Source of the DNA: an uncultured Lachnospiraceae bacterium | GTDB taxonomy: Bacteria > Bacillota > Clostridia > Lachnospirales > Lachnospiraceae | DNA length: 10,571 nucleotides | Direction: 5' to 3' | NCBI GenBank assembly: GCA_902767235.1 | Contig: CACXGR010000312.1 | Span: 1 to 10,571, forward strand | Shown here: piece by piece, positions 1 through 6,365 of the stretch | Position numbering within the stretch: position 1 is the first letter of the stretch | How the letters are laid out: every line of letters starts with the position of its first letter | Made by a program: the position numbers and the translations under genes | The notes under the pieces: generated by a model | Told to the model about the DNA's origin: nothing | Database searches by the model: none | The model's input: only the letters and a program-made list of their open reading frames with translations

Positions 1-689
1 ACACATCCCGACGAAGCGGTGCCGACATCCGCATCGATCACGGGTACCGACAGGATCTCCTCGACGGAATTCTCCCAGGAGCCGGCATCCATCTTTCCCT
101 GGCTGCTCCCCTCGATGAGGCCGTCGCTGTCTATGATCTCCATCGCTTCCGGCTGCTGCTCTTTTTCCATTTTCTGCTCTTCTTCTGCCGCTGCCTCAGC
201 TTTGTCCGCATGCTGCTCGAGCTCTTCCGATTCTGTTATTTCGGCGTTTTCCTCTACTTCTTCTTCGGGATCAGATACTTCTGTTTCCTCTTCGGAAGCC
301 GCTGTATCCTCTAAAGAAGAATCCGTCTCCTCTTCGGGAACAGATGCTTCCGTCTCCTCTTCAAGGGCGGTCTCGTCTGTTCCCCCCTCTTCAGAAATAT
401 CGGTATCCTCCGCTTCCTGCTCAGAGCCGCTGTCCGCTGTCTCACCGCTCGCAGCCTCTTCCGTCTCCTCCGTCTCTTCTGAGGCCACGGACCTTCCTTC
501 ACTGTCTTCTTCCTCCGCGATCACTTCTACGACTTCGCTGTCTTCATCGCCGCTCTGCAGCACCTCTTTCGCGTTATCCGAACCGGCATCTTCCGCCGCC
601 ATAGCCATCAGCGCACCGCTGTTCGCCGAAATGCATGAAACAGCCACGAACACCGAGAGTATCCTCGCCGCCAGCCTTTTTCTCCTCAT
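1..689 (-). CDS. Secreted acidic Glu/Ser/Thr-rich protein, 3' end outside window (partial)
   Basis: The frame is open from an ATG at 689 to the left edge (229 codons seen), so the C-terminal part is missing. The N-terminus is a signal peptide: MRRKR, then a hydrophobic stretch over residues 9-30, with a plausible cleavage site in AMAAED near residue 32. Cys19 lies in the hydrophobic stretch, but the residues before it fit a lipobox poorly. Residues about 33-185 are low complexity, dominated by Glu, Asp, Ser, Thr and Ala in irregular EEET/SEEE/PEEE runs; such acidic linkers are common in surface or secreted proteins of clostridia. A more ordinary sequence begins near residue 190 and probably leads into the functional domain outside the window. 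The start is supported by a strong GAGGAGGAG ribosome site at 694-702. It has its own 140-bp upstream gap and need not belong to the cluster that ends at 830. I do not recognise the product, so no function is assigned. Confidence 0.78.
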   Translation of the reverse strand, partial: MRRKRLAARILSVFVAVSCISANSGALMAMAAEDAGSDNAKEVLQSGDEDSEVVEVIAEEEDSEGRSVASEETEETEEAASGETADSGSEQEAEDTDISEEGGTDETALEEETEASVPEEETDSSLEDTAASEEETEVSDPEEEVEENAEITESEELEQHADKAEAAAEEEQKMEKEQQPEAMEIIDSDGLIEGSSQGKMDAGSWENSVEEILSVPVIDADVGTASSGC

Positions 690-714
690 GTCTCTCCTCC
701 TCGTATCTATGATG

Positions 715-744
715 CATAGTAAAGTCTGATATCCACCATAGTAA
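715..744 (-). repeat. Pair of 8-bp direct repeats upstream of the secreted-protein gene
   Basis: On the minus strand TTACTATG occurs at 744-737 and again at 722-715, 22 bp apart start to start, about two helical turns. The TACTAT inside either copy could act as a weak -10 box: upstream of the first copy is TTACCG with an 18-bp spacer, and the first copy itself gives TTACTA with a 17-bp spacer to the second. The copy near the gene also overlaps an imperfect palindrome, CTATG-atg-CATAG, at 707-719. The region therefore probably holds the promoter of the acidic secreted protein and may bind a regulator. No other gene or clear terminator is seen in the rest of 690-829. Confidence 0.35.
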
Positions 745-829
745 CGCGAATTGTCTCATAACGGTAATCATTCTTGCCTGTCAGCTCCGCATTGGTCCTT
801 TTTTGGAAACAACTCTGCCGATCACCGCC

Positions 830-2182
830 TTATTGTGACCCCCTTGCCGCCGGTTCATCAGGAAGACATAGGTCTGCCCGCCGCAGGTCCCGTTCCGACA
901 TATAGAAAGAGGCCAAAAACCAGATGCTTTGGCTGACCATGCTCGCCTGCCAGATCCCCCAGATGCCGTGGGATCGCATGACCGTCAGCAGGTAACTCAT
1001 CCCGGGATTGACGATCAGCACGCAGACGATCGCGACCGCCATGGGCGCCTTGACGTCTCCGATCCCCCGCATCGTCCCGATGTTTACCAGGCGGAGGATC
1101 TGAAGAAAAGTCAGAACTGCCGCCACATAGGTAAAGCGGACGCCGAGGGCGACCGCTTCCCGGTCACTGAAGAAGCGGCCGTAAAACCACTCGGCTCCGA
1201 GAAGATAACCGCCGCTCAAAACAGCAGAAAGGATCAGCCCAAGCAGCAGGCATTTCCGGTTGTATCCGCGGACGTGCTCCAGGTCTTTTGCCCCAATACT
1301 CCTGCCGATCAGGGTCAGCGCCGCTGTCTGCAGGCCGTCTCCGATCGCAAATGTATAGTTGAGCAGGATCATGGTCACATAGTAGACCGCTGTCTGCCCG
1401 CTGTCCAATGTGGACAGAATGATGCCGGACAAGAGAAAGCCGACTCTCGTCAGGATGTTCTCGGAAACGATCCCGGCCGACTTATTCCGGATCTGCTTCA
1501 CCCGTTCCACATTCAGTCTCCTGCCGGTAAATACCCCCTTGAGATGAAGAAAGCCGTCGCTGCGCCTCAGGTAGCAGATGCTGAATACGCAGGCCGCGAA
1601 GGTACCGCATACCGTGGCAATGGCGTCCCCGGCCACTTCCAGCCTGGGAAATCCAAGGCGACCTTCGATCAGCAGATAGTTCATCACGATATCTACTGCT
1701 CCCATGGCAATGCTGGAAAAGAACGTGACCTTGGTCTTTCCGATCCCTCTGAGCGCCGAATTGATGATCACGCTCACACTGTGAAAGATCATGCACACCA
1801 TGATGATGCGGAAGAAAGTCACCGACATCTCCACCGTGTCCGCCTGATGATTGCACAGATGCATGATGGGCCGCGCCAGGACACCGGCGAGGATCCCCAG
1901 AGAGACGGAGAGGAGCACCGTCACCCGCAGGATCGTATGAAAGCACGCGTTTGCCTCCTCCGCATCTTCGCGCCCATATGCCTGCGCCACAAAGATCGAC
2001 GTCGCGGCGCCCAGCGCAAAAAAGACAGCGAACACGATCATCTTGGGCTGTGTTGTAAATGAGACCGCCGAGATAGCTTCCGGCCCCAGCACGGAGATCA
2101 TTCTGGTGTCAATGGATGTTATGATCACTGCCACCAGGCTGTCCAGCATGGCCGGTATACTGATTTTCAGTACCTCTTTCAT
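830..2182 (-). CDS. MATE-family multidrug/toxin efflux transporter
   Basis: A 450-residue integral membrane protein, the usual length for the MATE (NorM/DinF) family of 12-helix antiporters, which export organic compounds using Na+ or H+ gradients. The start (KISIPAMLDSLV, then SIDTRMISVLGPEAISAVS) matches the MATE pattern of a first helix with acidic residues followed by a loop with LG..A. The half-way signatures NSALRGIGKTK and MNYLLIEGRLGFP followed by GDAIATV are the classic helix 4-6 motifs of the family, and the C-terminal half repeats the pattern (MRGIGDVKAPM). The ATG at 2182 has an AGGAAAAGG ribosome site 7 bp upstream that overlaps the stop of the previous gene; the gap between the two genes is 16 bp, so it is the last gene of the RAMP/Cas10-like operon. 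Substrate is unknown. It may be an ordinary drug exporter that joined the operon, or a part of the system. Confidence 0.93.
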   Translation of the reverse strand: MKEVLKISIPAMLDSLVAVIITSIDTRMISVLGPEAISAVSFTTQPKMIVFAVFFALGAATSIFVAQAYGREDAEEANACFHTILRVTVLLSVSLGILAGVLARPIMHLCNHQADTVEMSVTFFRIIMVCMIFHSVSVIINSALRGIGKTKVTFFSSIAMGAVDIVMNYLLIEGRLGFPRLEVAGDAIATVCGTFAACVFSICYLRRSDGFLHLKGVFTGRRLNVERVKQIRNKSAGIVSENILTRVGFLLSGIILSTLDSGQTAVYYVTMILLNYTFAIGDGLQTAALTLIGRSIGAKDLEHVRGYNRKCLLLGLILSAVLSGGYLLGAEWFYGRFFSDREAVALGVRFTYVAAVLTFLQILRLVNIGTMRGIGDVKAPMAVAIVCVLIVNPGMSYLLTVMRSHGIWGIWQASMVSQSIWFLASFYMSERDLRRADLCLPDEPAARGSQ

Positions 2183-2198
2183 TTCCGCGCCTTTTCCT

Positions 2199-2606
2199 TC
2201 AGTGACAATAGGAGATCCTGTAATTCTTCAGGGCGAGCGAGTCGTTCTCCGTGTACCGGTAGCGGTTGATGATCATTAACCGCTTCGGGTGGATCCCCTC
2301 CCGGATGTACTCTTTTTTGACAAGGGCCTCCTCCGCAAAGAGAAGATCCGGGTCCATTCCCTCTTCCTCCTCTTTGGTGAGGACGCTTTCGATCCGGTCG
2401 TTTCTGGCTTCCCTAAGCACCATCCTGTACTCGGTGTTCTCATCAAACAGGTGGCACTCCCGTGGCGTTTCCTCCCGGAATGCCTCGCACCCGTCGAAGA
2501 CAAGGACGCCGTCTTCGATCCTGTAGGGCTCAAAGACCAGCGCGTCCCTGAAATAGGCAAGCAGAAAGCCTTCTCTCGGTGCAGATTCAAGATTTATTCC
2601 ACGCAT
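2199..2606 (-). CDS. Small protein in the csx19 position of the Cas10/Csx10-like operon
   Basis: A 135-residue soluble protein with no signal peptide or membrane segment. It begins MRGINLESAPREG. An in-frame ATG lies three codons upstream at 2615, but there the GAGG ribosome motif directly touches the start codon; the ATG at 2606 has AGAGGA with 8 bp spacing and is preferred. The gene overlaps the end of the RAMP gene by 20 bp, so translation is probably coupled. The middle (YRMVLREARND) and end (a charged stretch, then RLMIINRYRYTENDSLALKN) recall the layout of Csx19, the small accessory protein encoded after csx10 in type III-D CRISPR loci, where an RE-R motif is followed by a late strand with Y or RL. 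The match is by eye and by position only; it could equally be an unrelated small partner of the RAMP protein. The gene is surely real; the family call is tentative. Confidence 0.55.
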   Translation of the reverse strand: MRGINLESAPREGFLLAYFRDALVFEPYRIEDGVLVFDGCEAFREETPRECHLFDENTEYRMVLREARNDRIESVLTKEEEEGMDPDLLFAEEALVKKEYIREGIHPKRLMIINRYRYTENDSLALKNYRISYCH

Positions 2607-4356
2607 ATTCTTCATCCTCTTTCAGGTATTCTCTGTACCACTCTTCCATGACCTTCACATCAAGATTCGGATCATAGATCCCGCCAAGCACGGAAAGCAG
2701 CTCCGCGGGCGTATAGTCCCCGATATTTCCACTGCCGGAATATTCCCCCAGATCTGTGATCGCCAGACCTCTGACCCGGCTTTTGAGGATCGCCGTGAGG
2801 ACATCATGGACCATTCTGGCACCGATATGCAGATCCCGGACCGCGATCGGAATATCCGTCTCATACTTGCAGGGGATCTCCTCATGGGTGATCCTGTAGT
2901 ACCGGTCCCTTGCCGGATATGCCATGATCTCCCCATATCCGTCGGCGGTATCCTCCCCGATGAAAGTGTGCAGGATCGGCGAAATGTCTGCCCCTCTCCC
3001 GTCCTTTGTCCTGACACGCAGCACGGATCCCATTTTCAGCTTCCGGGTGACCGGTCCGTCCTTTTCCAGACCGCAGCGGGCTGAATAGTCCGTATACACC
3101 TCCGTATATTTGCCGGCGATTTCCAGCCTGCCCGCAAGGCCGGCCCGATATTCCAGTTCGTCGAGCAGATCCTCCGCCCGGCAGCCCGGCATTCCTTCTT
3201 CATTCAGAAGCAAGGTGTGAGACAGGCAGCAGACATCAAAGCAGGAAGCGAGATGCTCCGTGCTGATCGCATCCTCGTCCATGCCGCTGACCGAGATATA
3301 GACCTCTCCGAAGCCTTCCCCCGTCAGATCGCCGATATTGATGCGCGGGTTTCGGCGGATCCACTCCGCCAGACTCCTTATCTGTGCATCCGTCCCGTAG
3401 ATCTTCCCGGCAAAAGTCTGCCCCTGGGAGAGCGCGTCGTACAGCATCCCGCTTCGGGAAGTGATGCGCTCCGCCTCCGGCGTCGTATACTGCATAAAGT
3501 GCCCCTCAAAGCCTTCGCTGAACGCGCCTTTCATCTGCAGGTCCTGTTCCACTCTGTCCGGGTCTTTGCCGGGCGCAAGCCGGTATCGCAGCTGCTCCTT
3601 GTCTAGTTTGACTACCGAAGCGCACAGCGGGACCGGAAGAAGCCGCTTCCCGTGCCGGCTGATATAGGCGTTGGAAAACCTCATTTCCGGCAGGCTTTTG
3701 GCCAAAATATCGTCGGTCATATACCCGAGGAGCGCCTTGCGCAGATCTGCTCCCGGCACATATTTAAGCGTCTTCTCCTCGTCTTCAAAGGGGGCGTAGA
3801 AGCAGGTCGGCGTGAGCAGCAGCAGGGAGTAGCGGAGCGAGCGGTAGGACAGCAGCTTGGAAGACGCCTGCTCCCTGCCGTACTCTTTTTCCATGTCGCA
3901 GAGGCTGCACGTCACCTCGCCTGTGATCTCCTCCCCGCTGATCCCGATCCTTGTTATGCCACGGATCAGTTCCTCTGCTGTCTTGAGATCCTTTTCCCGG
4001 CAATGGAGCGGCGCATAAAAAGTCTGCCCGCTCTTCAGCGACCGGATCCGAATACCCCTGTCCTTAAAGAACCGGTCGTTTGTATAATGCGCGCGGATCT
4101 CCTCCGCGCCGTTGGGGATCCTTCTCACCAGCTGCTCGGCCTCCCGAATGATTCCCAGGTAGCCGTCGGGCCTGGCAAATCCGACCCTGATCCCCGGCAC
4201 AGCTTCGCAGAGCGCACTGTCCCTGAGGATCTCTGCAAGCGGCAGATAGGGGATCCCAAGCTGATCTACCGGAATATCACAGCGATATCCGGCTGAGAGT
4301 TTGATCCTGCTTTCAAAAGCGATCTCGCCAATGGTCTTAATTTTTATTCCGTACAT
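2587..4356 (-). CDS. Csx10-like RAMP-superfamily protein (CRISPR type III-D-like)
   Basis: A 589-residue cytosolic protein. RAMP proteins are ferredoxin-like RNA-binding subunits of CRISPR effector complexes; Csx10 is the Cas5-like one that sits next to Cas10 in type III-D. Features seen: a first RAMP-type segment near residues 18-46 (IKLSAGYR, then GIPYLPLAEILRDSAL, corresponding to the usual IPGsslkG helix start); a second, stronger one near 176-213 (YSLLLLTPTCF, then KYVPGADLRKALLGY); and two glycine-rich loops, GEGFGEVYIS (346-355) and DGYGEIMAY (472-480). Two RAMP folds plus a C-terminal region of about 100 residues are therefore likely. Four cysteines fall around C150/C153 and C376/C377 with no clear zinc site. 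The ATG at 4356 overlaps the Cas10-like gene by 13 bp and has GGGGGAG 9 bp upstream. It probably forms a complex with the Cas10-like protein. No catalytic residues can be assigned, and the length is greater than I expect for typical Csx10. Confidence 0.75.
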   Translation of the reverse strand: MYGIKIKTIGEIAFESRIKLSAGYRCDIPVDQLGIPYLPLAEILRDSALCEAVPGIRVGFARPDGYLGIIREAEQLVRRIPNGAEEIRAHYTNDRFFKDRGIRIRSLKSGQTFYAPLHCREKDLKTAEELIRGITRIGISGEEITGEVTCSLCDMEKEYGREQASSKLLSYRSLRYSLLLLTPTCFYAPFEDEEKTLKYVPGADLRKALLGYMTDDILAKSLPEMRFSNAYISRHGKRLLPVPLCASVVKLDKEQLRYRLAPGKDPDRVEQDLQMKGAFSEGFEGHFMQYTTPEAERITSRSGMLYDALSQGQTFAGKIYGTDAQIRSLAEWIRRNPRINIGDLTGEGFGEVYISVSGMDEDAISTEHLASCFDVCCLSHTLLLNEEGMPGCRAEDLLDELEYRAGLAGRLEIAGKYTEVYTDYSARCGLEKDGPVTRKLKMGSVLRVRTKDGRGADISPILHTFIGEDTADGYGEIMAYPARDRYYRITHEEIPCKYETDIPIAVRDLHIGARMVHDVLTAILKSRVRGLAITDLGEYSGSGNIGDYTPAELLSVLGGIYDPNLDVKVMEEWYREYLKEDEEYAWNKS

Positions 4357-5909
4357 GAATCCGTTCTCCCCCTGTCAAACGGGATAAAGTCCGTGAGTTC
4401 CGCTGCGTCAAACCAGGCGGCGTGCAGCTGTTTGTCGCCATCCGTGTATAAAGGGTCTCCCAAAAGCCCGGTCAGGTCGATCCCCTTTTTTTTCATATAG
4501 AAGAGAAAGCGGCGGAATTCCGATTTCCCTGACAGATAGGACTGCCGGAAAGCTGCCTCCTGGAAGGGACTCAGCTGCAGTGTCCGGATGGTCCTGACCC
4601 GGTCCATGAGCCTCGAGAAAGAGATCTCCGTCTCCTCTGCTTCCGGATCCAGAGAATAGGGCCGCATCAGCAGGGAGATCCGCTCCGAAGTCATGTAGAA
4701 CCGCTCTCGCAGCACCTCCAGGTTTTGGGAATTCGGGTTGTCCAGAACCTGAAAGTCCACCCAGTTCCCCGCCAGCCCGTTTCGAAGGTTCTCCTTCTTT
4801 TTGGCGACCTTCTTGGCGTTGCTGCAGCAGTCCTCAGCCAGGAAAAAAGCCGGATGGAAGGCGTTGTCCGCTGTGACAAAAGCGACGCCCCCGCAGGCAA
4901 AGAAAGGTGTTTCCATAGTCTCCGACTTCCAGATCACGGCGCCTTTCAGATTGCGGTAAAACAGTTTCAGAAAAGGGAAGGCCCAGATCGCGTTGCAGAT
5001 ACAGTTGATGTCATCGCCCGCCCTGCCTACGACCTGAAATTCTTTCTCAAAGCCGTCTGTTTTGCCGGTGACCTCCTGATAATAGTCTTTCAGCTGTTTG
5101 ATGCTGCGCTCCATGACGCCCGCGATCGTCTGCTCAATGTTATTGATGACCCTTCTTCGAAAACGGATCCCCGCCTCATAGTCCAGTGCCTCCTTCAGGA
5201 TCTTTTGGACGGTGATCCCGATATTGTTTCCGTCCGCATGAATGACCGCCCGGTATTCTTTCCCGTCATGGCCGGTCGTCGTGTGGATGTCTTCCAGCCT
5301 TACCAGACCGCTTCTCATTGCGGCTTCTTCTCTTTTTTGAACGGATGCGCGGGATAGCGGCTCACCGGTGATCCTGTCAAAATCCAGGACCGGTTCTCCT
5401 GTCCGCCGTTCACGCATGCAGACAGGCAGGGTTCCCGCCGGTGCCAGTGTCTCCGAAGAGGCCTTGACGGCATCCAGTTTCCGATACATCCTTGAGAGAT
5501 CCTGATCCAGATCGTCCGTCCTCTCCACAGCCGCTGCCGCGACATCCAGCATCCGCCCGTGATCTAAGTAATATCGGGAAACTTTGCGCATGATCTTCTG
5601 CGCCAGTGCCCCGGTCCTGGCGATGAACATCGCGTTTCCTGCCGTACAGGTCATCAGCTGAAACTGCACGCGCGGATCGGCAAAATAGGGGATCCGTGCG
5701 TTCTCATCCAAAGAAAGATCGTATTCCTCCTCCGGCACAGGCGGATCTATGTGGTTTAGGGAATACAGCAGGGCATCCTGAAGGATGTGGGTCAGCAGAT
5801 TGCTTGCGCCCACCGTTTCAAACATGGAGTTTGAGCGAAAGATGTATCGCTGGATCTGCCTGGTATCCAGGATGCACAGGACCTCCTTGTCCATAAGTTC
5901 TCTGTCCAT
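4344..5909 (-). CDS. Cas10-like palm-domain cyclase/polymerase without HD domain
   Basis: A 521-residue cytosolic protein with two Cas10/Cmr2-type palm signatures. Near the N-terminus, LDTRQIQRYIF (14-24) and FETVGASNLL (30-39) match the Cas10 pattern D..giQ.yIF...l..i.GAS. The catalytic palm has IHADGNNIG (223-231), placing metal-binding Asp226, and GRAGDDINCI (295-304), the GGDD motif with the first Gly replaced by Ala; Asp299 and Asp300 are kept. Next come ACGGVAFV (338-345) and a helix around HPAFFLAEDC...AKKVAKKK (352-372), as in GGDEF/Cas10 palms, then a helical tail (about 425-521). The protein starts directly with the palm, so the N-terminal HD nuclease domain of most Cas10 proteins is absent. 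Known relatives make cyclic oligoadenylates or related nucleotides from ATP, and that activity is inferred here. The ATG at 5909 has AAGGAGA 8 bp upstream; a second ATG at 5894 is less well placed. The upstream gene stops 14 bp away, and the downstream one overlaps by 13 bp. Confidence 0.85.
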   Translation of the reverse strand: MDRELMDKEVLCILDTRQIQRYIFRSNSMFETVGASNLLTHILQDALLYSLNHIDPPVPEEEYDLSLDENARIPYFADPRVQFQLMTCTAGNAMFIARTGALAQKIMRKVSRYYLDHGRMLDVAAAAVERTDDLDQDLSRMYRKLDAVKASSETLAPAGTLPVCMRERRTGEPVLDFDRITGEPLSRASVQKREEAAMRSGLVRLEDIHTTTGHDGKEYRAVIHADGNNIGITVQKILKEALDYEAGIRFRRRVINNIEQTIAGVMERSIKQLKDYYQEVTGKTDGFEKEFQVVGRAGDDINCICNAIWAFPFLKLFYRNLKGAVIWKSETMETPFFACGGVAFVTADNAFHPAFFLAEDCCSNAKKVAKKKENLRNGLAGNWVDFQVLDNPNSQNLEVLRERFYMTSERISLLMRPYSLDPEAEETEISFSRLMDRVRTIRTLQLSPFQEAAFRQSYLSGKSEFRRFLFYMKKKGIDLTGLLGDPLYTDGDKQLHAAWFDAAELTDFIPFDRGRTDSCTE

Positions 5910-5923
5910 AAATGGATTCTCCT

Positions 5924-6304
5924 TTACTTGCCTTTTCGGTAATATGCATATTCGCGAAAAGTCTCAAAAGTAAACACCGACTTCTTTTCGATGGAGCCGT
6001 CGGATCTCATTTCTGCGTCCGCGATGCGCCGGGAGCAGGTGCAGATCACTTTCACCCCGTCTGAGAGCAGCCTGTCGACCAGCATAAAGAGCAGGGTAAA
6101 CTCTCCGGCCGCCAGCACGGCATCCGGTTTCTGCGCTTCGATCCTGTCTGCAATGCTGTCTGCCTGTCTGCGCAGCTCTTCAACGCTCCATGCGGGATCC
6201 ACCCTGGGAAAGGGAAGATCCACGACTTCCCCATAGCATTTTGCCGCTTCTATCTGCGCTTCTCCCCACATATCGAGGGGGTGGTTTGTACAGTTTATGA
6301 GCAT
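5924..6304 (-). CDS. Small Rossmann-like protein, Csx15/Csx20-like (possible cyclic-nucleotide binder or ring nuclease)
   Basis: A 126-residue soluble protein. It opens with a beta-strand and short motif, MLINCTNHP (1-9), then a helix with W13/E15 leading to a second strand VVDLPFPRVDP (27-37). The second half has DAVLAAGEFTLLFMLVDRL (61-79) and a strand VKVICTCSRR (84-93). Alternating strands and helices with a conserved GEFT turn suggest a CARF-like Rossmann fold. In overall style it resembles the small single-domain type III CRISPR accessory proteins of the Csx15/Csx20 group, some of which are thought to be ring nucleases that destroy cyclic oligoadenylate. It lies 14 bp upstream of the Cas10-like gene with a strong AGGAGG site 8 bp before its ATG. 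The role as sensor or off-switch for the cyclase product is inferred. It could also be a non-enzymatic partner; the family name is from memory and not certain. Confidence 0.6.
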   Translation of the reverse strand: MLINCTNHPLDMWGEAQIEAAKCYGEVVDLPFPRVDPAWSVEELRRQADSIADRIEAQKPDAVLAAGEFTLLFMLVDRLLSDGVKVICTCSRRIADAEMRSDGSIEKKSVFTFETFREYAYYRKGK

Positions 6305-6344
6305 GTGTTAACCCTCCTGATCGTGCATTGCTTCCTATATTTTG

Positions 6345-6364
6345 GTCTGTTTTGATATACAGAC
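6345..6364. repeat. Inverted repeat between the TIR gene and the small Rossmann-like gene
   Basis: GTCTGT at 6345-6350 and ACAGAC at 6359-6364 form a perfect 6-bp inverted repeat around an 8-base AT-rich loop. It begins 2 bp after the TIR stop codon in transcription order. It has no following T-run on the minus strand, so it is not a convincing terminator; it may be a small hairpin protecting or separating message ends, or a protein-binding site. The rest of the 61-bp gap holds only the AGGAGG ribosome site at about 6312-6317. Confidence 0.4.
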
Positions 6365-6365
6365 G

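Noticed and set aside
19..729. Long Ser-rich plus-strand frame of 236 residues
   Set aside because: It is the antisense image of the Glu-rich minus-strand gene (GAA/GAG read backwards gives TTC/CTC, hence Ser/Phe/Leu). The minus-strand frame has a signal peptide and a strong ribosome site; this one has neither.
780..829. Terminator after the MATE gene
   Set aside because: The minus strand has a run of A rather than T here and no stable stem before a T-run, so the end of the operon transcript is not visible.
929..2062. 377-residue plus-strand frame opposite the MATE gene
   Set aside because: It is rich in His, Asp, Gln and Arg with no recognisable domain, and the opposite strand is a clear MATE transporter.
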